DNA of 64,000 bases from Bacteroidales bacterium (GTDB taxonomy: Bacteria; Bacteroidota; Bacteroidia; Bacteroidales; Marinilabiliaceae), in contig JAFYCM010000074.1 of NCBI GenBank assembly GCA_017539645.1, positions 1-64,000 of the forward strand. The letters run 5' to 3'. The notes beneath the pieces were generated by a model. The model was not told where the DNA came from. It saw only the letters and a program-made list of their open reading frames with translations, and did no database searches. The translations under genes and the position numbers were made by a program. Shown here one piece after another: positions 45,605 through 52,576 of the stretch; the first letter of the stretch is position 1, and each line of letters starts with the position of its first letter.

Positions 45605-45624
45605 AAGAGGGCTTCGGCTCTCTT
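45605..45624 (+). terminator. Terminator 1 after korB (UUCG tetraloop)
   Basis: AAGAGGGC, loop TTCG, GCTCTCTT: an 8-bp stem with one G-U pair and a stable UUCG loop, followed by TTGCGTTTT. Confidence 0.7.
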
Positions 45625-45646
45625 TTGCGTTTTCATTCTCCATTTG

Positions 45647-45675
45647 AAGGCTGCTCTTAGGGGCGGCCTTTTTTT
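45647..45675 (+). terminator. Terminator 2 after korB
   Basis: AAGGCTGCTC, loop TTAG, GGGCGGCCTT and a run of T. A 10-bp stem with two G-U pairs. Its arms match the PUL terminator at 27475-27507. Confidence 0.88.
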
Positions 45676-45685
45676 ATGCTGAAAT

Positions 45686-45709
45686 GTCATTCTGAGCGCA
45701 GCGAAGAAC
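45686..45709. repeat. Dispersed repeat motif GTCATTCTGAGCGCAGCGAA
   Basis: This motif is a known recurring sequence in intergenic DNA of many Bacteroidetes genomes. Only one copy is in the window. The rest of the gap from 45710 to 45911 is A+T-rich and shows nothing else that I recognise. Confidence 0.5.
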
Positions 45710-45910
45710 CTCCTTCGTGTTCCACGACCGTTTCACTTATATCTCAAAACGAACAGATTATCACCGAATTGAACTAATTAATACTAACAGTATTCGTCTG
45801 ATTCTCAATAATTAGATTCTTACTAATAAAACGAATTACAGGCGTATGCTTCGTTTTTTTTCGTTCAATTAGGTGTATAATGCTTCAAATAAAACTTTTG
45901 CTTAGGAGCA

Positions 45911-45959
45911 TAAAAAAACGATAGCACTCTTGCTCGACATTTCAGAGCCATGCTATCGT
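45911..45959 (-). terminator. Terminator of the small minus-strand gene
   Basis: ACGATAGCA (45918-45926) and TGCTATCGT (45951-45959) form a 9-bp stem, extended by an inner CTCT/AGAG pairing. On the minus strand a run of seven T follows. It lies just past the gene ending at 45973. Confidence 0.85.
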
Positions 45960-45972
45960 CTTTCATCAAAAA

Positions 45973-46257
45973 TCAACCAACCATTAAACGAAAGAGAAAG
46001 AATGAAAACACCAAAAGAAGCATAATCAAAAAAATCTCTGCAAAAGAGTACAATGCAATTTTGCGTCGTAGAATGTCGGAGTTCGAATCTCCACTTTTGT
46101 AAAGGATTAACTTCTTAATTGCTACTTCCAATTTCCCCATGTCGTAAAAATATTGTGTTGCGTTGTTTCGAATAGTCTCATTGCGTAAACCATTACTTGA
46201 TAAAATGTTTTTGCGTCTTCTTACGAAAAGCGTAATAGTTTGTTGTTTGTTACACAA
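45973..46257 (-). CDS. Small hypothetical protein with C-terminal membrane segment
   Basis: I do not recognise this protein. The frame gives 94 residues from a TTG at 46257 or 55 residues from the ATG at 46140 (MGKLEVAIKKLILYKSGD). Both versions end in a single hydrophobic segment (FAEIFLIMLLLVFSFFLFRLM), so it would be a tail-anchored or single-pass membrane protein with a basic cytoplasmic part. A good terminator follows, which supports real transcription of this strand. It is convergent with korB and downstream of folB. Confidence 0.55.
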   Translation of the reverse strand: MCNKQQTITLFVRRRKNILSSNGLRNETIRNNATQYFYDMGKLEVAIKKLILYKSGDSNSDILRRKIALYSFAEIFLIMLLLVFSFFLFRLMVG

Positions 46258-46284
46258 AGTTTAACCGTTTGGTTAATTAGTGCT

Positions 46285-46644
46285 TTACAGATTAATCTCA
46301 ATAGCCACACCATCAAGGGCTTGACCGATGGGTGGGTTGCATTTTGAGATGCGTATTGTGCCACCCGTCAAACCTTTGCTTGTAAAGTCGGTTTTCAAGC
46401 GGGTAGCAATGCGCGCAGCAACGGTTTCGAGCAAGTTTGCTTCTACCGATAATACGTCTTTCACGGCATCGCACACCTCTACGTAGTTGAGCGCATCACA
46501 AACATTGTCGGTGGTGCTGGGTTTGCTGATGTCTACAAGCAGGCTGGCACTAAACGAGAGTTGGGTGCCTACACGGCGTTCCTCTTCGTAGCAACCAATG
46601 TGGGAGTAGAGTTGCAGGTTGTCAATAATAATTTTAGCTGTCAT
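46285..46644 (-). CDS. folB: Dihydroneopterin aldolase
   Basis: Folate pathway enzyme that cleaves 7,8-dihydroneopterin to hydroxymethyl-dihydropterin and glycolaldehyde. The 119-residue protein starts at ATG 46644 (MTAKIIIDNLQLYSHIGCYEEERRVG). The conserved Y-x-x-I-G-x-x-x-x-E segment, DALNYVEVCDAV with the catalytic Tyr, and the C-terminal IRISKCNPPI with its Lys are present. The longer frame from 46695 adds 17 residues without homology. No other folate genes are adjacent; beyond it upstream lies the repeat-rich gap. Confidence 0.9.
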   Translation of the reverse strand: MTAKIIIDNLQLYSHIGCYEEERRVGTQLSFSASLLVDISKPSTTDNVCDALNYVEVCDAVKDVLSVEANLLETVAARIATRLKTDFTSKGLTGGTIRISKCNPPIGQALDGVAIEINL

Positions 46645-46732
46645 TTCGTTATGTCTATTGCGAGCACAAAGTAAATATAGATAAGTGTAATGCACACTAT
46701 ATATGCGTATTAAGCTATGTGAAAAATCAACG

Positions 46733-46771
46733 CCCGTTCAGTCCGTTTGGGCGGATTTTGAAATCCGCAAA
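46733..46771 (+). repeat. Partial element B-like palindrome
   Basis: CCCGTTCAGTCCGTTTGG is followed by GCGGATTTTGAAATCCGC, one hairpin of element B with part of its terminal sequence. The gap from folB to 47142 otherwise holds a second palindrome (46806-46833), a CATCCG/CGGATG hairpin near 46845 and low-complexity DNA. A 144-codon frame across it has no support as a gene. Confidence 0.65.
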
Positions 46772-46805
46772 CATCATTTGAATTCAAATAAATTTATAGG
46801 GTATT

Positions 46806-46833
46806 GTAGAGACGTTGCGCGCAACGTCTCTAC
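46806..46833. repeat. Perfect 28-bp palindrome
   Basis: GTAGAGACGTTGCG followed immediately by its exact reverse complement. Palindromes of this GTAGAGACGTTGC type recur in intergenic DNA of Bacteroidetes and some other phyla. Only this copy is present in the window. Confidence 0.85.
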
Positions 46834-47141
46834 ACACAAACATCCGTTCCAGCGGATGCTCTCCCTTGCTTTTTTTCAGTACGAGTTTGCGAAAAAACAC
46901 TTTAGCACGCGAAAAAGTGCCCAAAAACGCGTTTGCACGCAAAAAGATGCGCTTGTGTGTGATACGTTGCGTTATGATGCGATACGTTGCGCTATTCGGC
47001 AAAATCCTTTGAAAATCCTTGCGAGGGGCTTACTCGGGGCTTATGATGGGCTTATGCGATATTCTGCGAAATCAATAATGTATGTGCAAGCATTAACATT
47101 TGTTTGCTTTTACGTGTACATATCTATATGTTTGTAATGAA

Positions 47142-47202
47142 TCCCCATTTGGCGTCGGCTCCAGCCTACGTCGGATATAATAGCAAGGCTCCAGCCTTGC
47201 AG
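47142..47202 (+). repeat. Palindromic element A, copy 3
   Basis: Starts TCCCCATTTGGCGTCGGC and ends GCAAGGCTCCAGCCTTGC plus AG. The second hairpin is intact, the first is partly diverged. Same orientation as the copy at 41139. Confidence 0.75.
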
Positions 47203-47249
47203 AAATAATTGCGGTAAAGATGGAAAATCTACAAAAAACTATAGCGAAC

Positions 47250-47310
47250 GTGCAAGGCAAGAGCCTTGCTTTTAGCAGCACCGTAGGCAGAGCCTACGGA
47301 GAACGGGGGA
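47250..47310 (-). repeat. Palindromic element A, copy 4, inverted relative to copy 1
   Basis: Reverse complement of the 41139-41199 copy with about five differences. It ends 37 bases before the start of the ankyrin gene. Confidence 0.88.
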
Positions 47311-47347
47311 ATCCTCACCTCAATAGAAGTCATAAGTACGAACGAAA

Positions 47348-47725
47348 ATGAAAAAGGAAAGAAAAATATTTGAACTGCACGAAGCTGTACTTGATAATAA
47401 CATTAGTATGGTAAAATCACGTATAGCAGAAGGATTTGATGTGAACGAAAAGGATGAAAATTCATTCACCCCTTTGCATTATGCTGCTCAAGATGGTTTA
47501 GATGAAATTGCTAAGATCTTATTGGATGCAGGAGCTGATGTGGATGCGAAGAATACCAATGGTAACACGCCATTACTTATGGCAACTGGTTATTATAAGC
47601 CTTCGCTGATAACGTTGCTTTTAGAGCATGGAGCAAACAAGGATGAAAAAAATAATTCTGGGGTGTCACCATATAGTTTGGCAAAAACTGTAGTAAACTA
47701 TCCGCTGCTGCAGTTCTTTGAATGA
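47348..47725 (+). CDS. Small ankyrin-repeat protein in a repeat-bounded cassette
   Basis: A 125-residue protein made of about three ankyrin repeats: FELHEAVLDNNISMVKSRI (8-26), TPLHYAAQDGLDEIAKILLD (41-60) and TPLLMATGYYKPSLITLLLE (74-93), each followed by the GADVDAKNTNG-type turn. There is no signal peptide, so it is cytoplasmic. Ankyrin proteins of this size serve as immunity proteins in several polymorphic toxin systems, and RHS remnants are nearby, but no cognate toxin is visible. Element A lies upstream and element B begins directly after the stop codon. Base composition is more A+T-rich than in the housekeeping genes. Confidence 0.82.
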   Translation: MKKERKIFELHEAVLDNNISMVKSRIAEGFDVNEKDENSFTPLHYAAQDGLDEIAKILLDAGADVDAKNTNGNTPLLMATGYYKPSLITLLLEHGANKDEKNNSGVSPYSLAKTVVNYPLLQFFE

Positions 47726-47821
47726 CCATCCGTTCAGGCGGATTTGTAATCCGCCGTCATAGAAATGCGGATTTGAAATCCGCAAACTCATTACTCGGGG
47801 ATTACAAATCCCCTCGAACGG
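47726..47821 (+). repeat. Palindromic element B, right copy
   Basis: Three hairpins in order, GGCGGATTTGTAATCCGCC, GCGGATTTGAAATCCGC and GGGGATTACAAATCCCC, bounded by CCGTTC and GAACGG. It starts directly after the TGA of the ankyrin gene. It is the inverted partner of 40566-40659; stems are conserved and the linkers vary. Confidence 0.9.
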
Positions 47822-48031
47822 AGAAAAACGAGTTATGGCTTTTGTTATTCTAAAACTTCAACAACAATCGATAGCTATAAAACGAATAGCTTGGGAATAA
47901 AAATTCCTTATAAGACAAGGACAGAAACAACGACTAATTACATAATTGTGTCAAAAGATAGAAATGGATATGCCTCTTTTCAGATATATAACAACGAAGA
48001 AGAATACAATAATGCTATACTAAATTGGTGA
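47822..48031 (+). pseudogene. C-terminal gene fragment fused to element B
   Basis: A frame without its own ATG runs from the edge of element B to TGA 48029-48031 (69 codons). It reads SYGFCYSKTSTTIDSYK near the start and IIVSKDRNGYASFQIYN near the end, with a normal amino-acid mix, so it looks like the 3' end of a protein gene whose front was lost at the repeat. I do not recognise the family. It stops four bases before the next ATG, so the two were probably in one operon. It could be a toxin tip, but nothing shows this directly. Confidence 0.45.
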
Positions 48032-48034
48032 ATT

Positions 48035-48319
48035 ATGAATAATTGTAAACGAATAAATAGTATTGGGTTGATAGCAATATGTTGCATAAATATATTGGTA
48101 ATATTTAGATCTGTTTATTGGCTCTATCAATACAATTTTACGGAACTATTGTTTTTGTACAAACATCCGAATATAATATTGATTGTTGATGCTATTCTTG
48201 GATCTTTCGGTTTGTTAATGTTAGTATTGCTGTATAGGAAAATAATTGGCAGTAAATTATTTCTAATGGTAATATTTATGATATGGGGAATTGTCATAAC
48301 ATCTTTTTTCCTCTCATAG
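48035..48319 (+). CDS. Hypothetical small membrane protein (three membrane segments)
   Basis: A 94-residue protein with three hydrophobic segments (about 10-30, 45-66 and 73-93) joined by short charged loops. No family is recognised. It follows the fragment at 47822-48031 by three bases, as an immunity gene follows a toxin 3' end in many RHS loci, and precedes an RHS core fragment. The immunity role is a guess from arrangement only. Confidence 0.6.
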   Translation: MNNCKRINSIGLIAICCINILVIFRSVYWLYQYNFTELLFLYKHPNIILIVDAILGSFGLLMLVLLYRKIIGSKLFLMVIFMIWGIVITSFFLS

Positions 48320-48346
48320 TGTATAAACAAGCCATTAACACATCAA

Positions 48347-48613
48347 GTGAATATGATAGTGTTCACAAGCAAAGTGTTCGACCAGATGCACGGCCTTTGG
48401 TGGTACGACTACGGCGCACGCCAATACGACCCACAGCTCTGCCGCTGGACCTCGCAAGATGCGCTGGCGGAGAAGTATTACAATGTTAGTCCGTATAACT
48501 ATTGCGTTGGAAATCCGATAATGATTGTTGACCCAGATGGAAATTCTATTGATTGGGTAGAAGGGAAAGAAGGTAGCGTCTATTGGGATGAAAATGCCAT
48601 TGTCTTATCCTGA
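48347..48613 (+). pseudogene. RHS repeat-associated core fragment
   Basis: An 88-codon frame from a GTG at 48347. FDQMHGLWWYDYGARQYDP at 11-29 followed by RWTSQDALAEKYYNVSPYNY and NPIMIVDPDGNS match the RHS-associated core that closes the shell of RHS toxins. An in-frame stop (TAG, 48317-48319) cuts it from any upstream YD repeats, so almost the whole gene is missing. After the core only 22 residues remain (IDWVEGKEGSVYWDENAIVLS at the end), where a toxin tip would normally begin. It is a remnant or an orphan tip awaiting recombination. Confidence 0.8.
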
Positions 48614-48686
48614 AATGGGTTGACTCTTTGTGGAGTGCTCCTATTTCAGAATAACCCACGCATAAAGATTACAAATCCCATTGAAC
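48610..48686. repeat. Hairpin and degenerate element B end after the RHS fragment
   Basis: CTGAAAT/ATTTCAG (48610-48616 and 48643-48649) form a hairpin around the RHS stop. AAAGATTACAAATCCCATTGAAC (23 bases, 48664-48686) resembles the last hairpin and terminal GAAC of element B with several changes; it has lost most of its pairing. Confidence 0.4.
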
Positions 48687-48781
48687 TATTTGTAAGTCAT
48701 AGTTACGCATCCATATAAAAATCACATTGGCAGGATATCCAACTCTCAATAGCATAAGTATTATGCAAATATGAAAAACAC

Positions 48782-48789
48782 TAACTTTG
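48782..48789 (+). promoter_or_regulatory. glnS promoter (-7 element)
   Basis: TAACTTTG followed by C is a perfect match to TAnnTTTG, 37 bases before the glnS ATG. No clear -33 element. Confidence 0.65.
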
Positions 48790-48826
48790 CCGACCATATA
48801 AAATAACCTAATTCGTAATTACTATT

Positions 48827-50539
48827 ATGAGCAACGAAAACGAAGAACCGGTTAAGTCGGAGTTGAAAACCAATTTTATTTATCAAGAGATAGAACAAGA
48901 CCTTGCTGCAGGCAAAAACGGAGGTGCAGTGCTTACGCGCTTCCCGCCTGAGCCAAATGGATATTTGCATATAGGTCATGCTAAGTCGCTTTGCTTGAAT
49001 TTTGGTATTGCACGCGACTTCAAAGGTGGTTGTAATCTCCGATTCGACGATACTAACCCTGTGAAAGAAGATGTTGAGTATGTCGATTCTATCAAAGAAG
49101 ATATTAATTGGCTTGGTTTCCAATGGGTAGGCGAGCCTAAATATGCGTCAGATTATTTCGACCAACTTTATGAGTGGGCCATTAAGCTCATCAAAGCTGG
49201 TAAGGCATACGTAGACCATCAAACGGCAGAGCAGATTGCCGCACAGAAGGGTACTCCTACCGTTCCAGGTCAAGCAAGCCCATACCGAAATACAAGTGTA
49301 GAAGAGAACCTGAAGGAGTTCGAGAAGATGCGTGCTGGCGAATATGCCGAAGGCGAATGTGTGCTTCGTGCCAAAATCGATATGGCATCGCCAAACATGC
49401 ACATGCGCGACCCTCTGATGTATCGCATTCTGCATCGTTCTCACCATCGCACGGGCGACAAGTGGTGCATCTATCCTATGTATGATTTTGCTCATGGACA
49501 GAGCGACTTCATCGAGGGCATCACGCACTCTATATGTACGCTCGAATTTGAGGTTCACCGTCCTCTCTACGATTGGTTCCTTGACCAGATTCTCGAGGGC
49601 GAACCTACACCAGAGCGCCGCAATCGTCAGATTGAGTTTGCACGTTTGAACCTCAACTATACTGTTATGAGCAAACGCAAACTCCTTCAACTCGTAAAAG
49701 AAGGTATTGTTGCCGGTTGGGACGATCCTCGCATGCCCACAATTTGCGGTCTTCGCCGTCGTGGCTACACGCCTAAGAGTGTGCGCGACTTTGCCGAAAA
49801 AGTTGGTATAGCTAAACGCGAAAATGTAATCGACTTTGCACTCCTCGAGTCGTGCGCTCGCGAAGATTTGAACAAAATAGCACCTCGCGTATTTGCAGTG
49901 CTCGACCCTGTTAAGGTTGTTATTGATAACTATCCAGAAGGAAAGGTCGAAATGATGAAGTCGGTTGTAAACCCAGAAGACGAGTCGATGGGTACACGAG
50001 AGGTTCCATTCACACGCGAACTCTACATCGAACGTGACGACTTCATGGAGAATCCTCCTAAGAAATATTTCCGCCTTGCTCCGGGTCAAGAAGTTCGTCT
50101 CAAGAGTGCGTATATAATAAAATGCGAAAGCGTAGAAAAAGACGCCGAAGGCAACATAACTACTATTCATGTTACCTACGATGAGCATTCTAAGAGTGGC
50201 GAAGCTGGTAGCGAACGTAAGGTGAAAGGCACCATTCACTGGGTTTCTGTGTCACACTGCATCGATGCGGAAGTGCGTGTATACGACCGTCTGTTCAACG
50301 ACCCCGAACCAGGTGGACACGAAGAAGAGGGGCACGACTTCAAGGAGTATCTTAACCCACAGTCGCTCACTGTAATTAAGAATGCTAAACTCGAGCCGAG
50401 CCTTGCCTCTGCAAAACCGCTCGACCACTTCCAGTTCCAGCGCCTCGGCTACTTCAACGTCGATCCTGACTCTAAACCAGGCAAGTTGATTTTCAACAAG
50501 ACCGTAGGTTTGAAGGACTCGTGGGCTAAAATCAAATAA
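48827..50539 (+). CDS. glnS: Glutamine--tRNA ligase
   Basis: Class I synthetase that charges tRNA-Gln. The 570-residue protein has the HIGH-type motif [15 protein letters not shown] near residues 42-56, the GlnRS-specific RFDDTNP, and the KMSKS-type VMSKRKL near residue 282. C-terminal anticodon-binding beta-barrels follow, ending [10 protein letters not shown]. Length is normal for bacterial GlnRS. Its stop codon overlaps the start of the next gene (TAATG), so a lipoprotein and an exonuclease gene are coupled to it. The direct GlnRS route means Gln-tRNA need not come from GatCAB here. Confidence 0.97.
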   Translation: MSNENEEPVKSELKTNFIYQEIEQDLAAGKNGGAVLTRFPPEPNGYLHIGHAKSLCLNFGIARDFKGGCNLRFDDTNPVKEDVEYVDSIKEDINWLGFQWVGEPKYASDYFDQLYEWAIKLIKAGKAYVDHQTAEQIAAQKGTPTVPGQASPYRNTSVEENLKEFEKMRAGEYAEGECVLRAKIDMASPNMHMRDPLMYRILHRSHHRTGDKWCIYPMYDFAHGQSDFIEGITHSICTLEFEVHRPLYDWFLDQILEGEPTPERRNRQIEFARLNLNYTVMSKRKLLQLVKEGIVAGWDDPRMPTICGLRRRGYTPKSVRDFAEKVGIAKRENVIDFALLESCAREDLNKIAPRVFAVLDPVKVVIDNYPEGKVEMMKSVVNPEDESMGTREVPFTRELYIERDDFMENPPKKYFRLAPGQEVRLKSAYIIKCESVEKDAEGNITTIHVTYDEHSKSGEAGSERKVKGTIHWVSVSHCIDAEVRVYDRLFNDPEPGGHEEEGHDFKEYLNPQSLTVIKNAKLEPSLASAKPLDHFQFQRLGYFNVDPDSKPGKLIFNKTVGLKDSWAKIK

Positions 50540-51132
50540 TGGCTCGGTTTGTAATAATATTAATATTTACAACCATTCTTGTTGGCTGCGCAACGTCCAA
50601 CGATGTTGAGAAAGCCAAACAATCCGAAGGTATTTGGTCTGCAAAATTCTCGTTCCCCAATCCAGAGGGGACGAGAATTGAGCAAACCATAACATACACG
50701 CTCACCGACGTCGATGGCAATAAGGGAACGCTCACCGAACACCGCCGTTGGCTATTTGACGAATTGCGCGACGATGCCAAGATTACATATCACGCCACAA
50801 GCGTTGTGAATGGCTGGTGGGACGTCTACAGCGGCGATTTATATCTGCACTATGAGCTATCTACGTTGAAAGTAAATATTGACAGTTTCCGCGTTTCGGC
50901 TCGCGACGACGTTTCTCCGGAGATTGCAATTGGCATAAATAAGTATAGAGATACGTACCTACAACGCGTAGTTGACGAGATGCGCGATTATTTGCGCGAC
51001 GCCATGATTGAAGACTACAAACGCTACGATATTCAAGGTGCTACGTATTTCAATCTTGCTATTCAGAACGATTCGCTCTACTACACAGCTACCGACCTTG
51101 GACGTGTGGGTTTCAAAAAGATTGCTAAGTGA
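50539..51132 (+). CDS. Hypothetical lipoprotein
   Basis: A 197-residue protein with a lipobox (LVGC, C17) after a short signal peptide. After the cysteine come ATSNDVEKAK residues. A beta-rich domain (FPNPEGTRIEQTITYTLTDVDGN) with alternating strands reminiscent of lipocalin-like folds is followed by a helical, charged stretch (YLQRVVDEMRDYLRDAMIEDYKRYD). I do not recognise a named family. It overlaps glnS by one base and the following exonuclease by four, so the three are one translation unit; no functional link is evident. Confidence 0.75.
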   Translation: MARFVIILIFTTILVGCATSNDVEKAKQSEGIWSAKFSFPNPEGTRIEQTITYTLTDVDGNKGTLTEHRRWLFDELRDDAKITYHATSVVNGWWDVYSGDLYLHYELSTLKVNIDSFRVSARDDVSPEIAIGINKYRDTYLQRVVDEMRDYLRDAMIEDYKRYDIQGATYFNLAIQNDSLYYTATDLGRVGFKKIAK

Positions 51133-51629
51133 GAAATTTTGCCGCTATCGACTTTGAGACTGCCAACGCTAAACGCACGAGTATCTGCTCTGTTGGCGTA
51201 GTTATAGTGCGCAATGGCATCATTGAACCCGAGCCGTTCTATAGTCTCGTACGTCCCGAGCCTAATTACTATAATTACTACAATCAATGCGTACATGGTT
51301 TAGACCATTGCGACACTGATGATGCGCCAACGTTTCCCGAAGTGTGGGCAAAACTTGCTCCGCGAATAGAAGGCTTGACGCTCGTGGCTCACAATGCCGC
51401 ATTCGATAAAAGTTGTCTGCGAGCAGCATTGGAGTTCTACAATATGCCCAACGGCTACGAATTTCTATGTACGTTGCAATATAGCCGACGCGAGCATAAA
51501 TTCTTGCCCGACCATCAGTTGCAGACGGTAGCTGCTTATTGTGGATACGACCTCACGCAGCACCACAACGCGCTTGCAGATGCCGAGGCTTGTGCATATA
51601 TTGCACTGACAATGCCAGAAATGAACTAA
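51129..51629 (+). CDS. DEDDh 3'-5' exonuclease (DnaQ-like)
   Basis: A 166-residue stand-alone exonuclease domain of the DnaQ/epsilon superfamily. The metal-binding residues are D8 and E10 (AIDFETAN), D93 ([11 protein letters not shown]), H146 ([12 protein letters not shown]) and D151. The start is GTG at 51129, overlapping the upstream stop (GTGA); no ATG fits and the Exo I motif begins only six residues in. It could act in DNA repair or RNA trimming; it lacks the BRCT or other domains sometimes fused to such proteins, and is shorter than the epsilon subunit of DNA polymerase III. Confidence 0.9.
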   Translation: MRNFAAIDFETANAKRTSICSVGVVIVRNGIIEPEPFYSLVRPEPNYYNYYNQCVHGLDHCDTDDAPTFPEVWAKLAPRIEGLTLVAHNAAFDKSCLRAALEFYNMPNGYEFLCTLQYSRREHKFLPDHQLQTVAAYCGYDLTQHHNALADAEACAYIALTMPEMN

Positions 51630-51643
51630 AAATATATCGCTAT

Positions 51644-52516
51644 ATGAAAGGAATTATTCTTGCCGGAGGCAGCGGAACACGCCTCTATCCTATTACTAAG
51701 GGCGTCAGCAAACAGCTTCTGCCTATCTACGATAAGCCTATGATTTACTATCCAATATCTACGTTGATGTTGGCTGGTATACGCGAGATACTTATTATAT
51801 CTACACCGCAAGATTTGCCTATGTTTCGCCGATTGCTTGGCGATGGTAGCGATTATGGCGTAGAATTTTCCTACGCCGAACAACCTTCGCCCGATGGTTT
51901 GGCACAAGCCTTCATTATTGGTCGCGACTTTATTGGCGATGACAGCGTTTGCCTTGCGCTTGGCGATAATATTTTCTATGGTCAGAGCTTTAGCGGGCAG
52001 CTCAAGCGTGCTCGCCAAAACGTAGATAAAGATGGCAAGGCTACTATCTTTGGCTATTGGGTTAGCGACCCAGAACGCTACGGCGTGGCTGAGTTCGATG
52101 CTAATGGTAATGTAATTAGCATCGAAGAAAAACCTAAGCAGCCTAAGTCTAATTATGCTGTTGTTGGCTTGTATTTCTACCCGAATAGCGTTGTAGATAT
52201 TGCGGCGCACATCAAACCATCGGCACGTGGCGAGTTGGAAATAACTACTGTGAATCAAGAGTATCTCGAGAAACACAATCTCAGCATAGAGATGCTTGGT
52301 CGTGGCTTTGCTTGGCTCGACACTGGCACTCACGATTCGCTCTCCGAGGCATCTACTTTCATTGAGGTGATTGAGAAACGCCAAGGTTTGAAGGTGGCTT
52401 GTTTGGAGGAAATAGCTTATAACAATGGTTGGATTACGCGCGAAAAACTCATCGAGCTGGCTCAACCGATGATAAAAAACCAATATGGACAGTATCTGCT
52501 GAAAATTGCTAAATAA
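51644..52516 (+). CDS. rfbA: Glucose-1-phosphate thymidylyltransferase
   Basis: First step of dTDP-L-rhamnose synthesis: glucose-1-phosphate plus dTTP gives dTDP-glucose and pyrophosphate. The 290-residue protein starts at ATG 51644 ([18 protein letters not shown]). An upstream frame extension to 51539 overlaps the exonuclease gene without homology. The nucleotide-binding [30 protein letters not shown] and [13 protein letters not shown] motifs are all present. It is separated by about 19 kb from rfbC-rfbD-rfbB, although the four are often clustered. It ends at a good terminator. Confidence 0.96.
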   Translation: MKGIILAGGSGTRLYPITKGVSKQLLPIYDKPMIYYPISTLMLAGIREILIISTPQDLPMFRRLLGDGSDYGVEFSYAEQPSPDGLAQAFIIGRDFIGDDSVCLALGDNIFYGQSFSGQLKRARQNVDKDGKATIFGYWVSDPERYGVAEFDANGNVISIEEKPKQPKSNYAVVGLYFYPNSVVDIAAHIKPSARGELEITTVNQEYLEKHNLSIEMLGRGFAWLDTGTHDSLSEASTFIEVIEKRQGLKVACLEEIAYNNGWITREKLIELAQPMIKNQYGQYLLKIAK

Positions 52517-52538
52517 TTTTCGTGCAAAACGATAACAC

Positions 52539-52572
52539 TTGGGGCGTGTCTTTATAGATATGCCCCATTTTT
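52539..52572 (+). terminator. Intrinsic terminator after rfbA
   Basis: GGGGCGTGTC and GATATGCCCC pair over 10 bp with G-U pairs around TTTATA, followed by five T. Confidence 0.85.
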
Positions 52573-52576
52573 GTAA

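Noticed and set aside
46040..46100. tRNA-like segment: GCAAAAG / CTTTTGT acceptor-like pairing and a T-arm-like GGAGTTCGAATCTCC
   Set aside because: Only 61 bases long, with no D-arm and no proper anticodon arm; it also lies inside a minus-strand reading frame. It may be chance or a decayed tRNA end, but not a tRNA gene.
46703..47137. 144-codon open frame in the gap between folB and the ankyrin gene
   Set aside because: It runs through palindromic repeats and low-complexity DNA, shows no homology, and overlaps open frames on the other strand.
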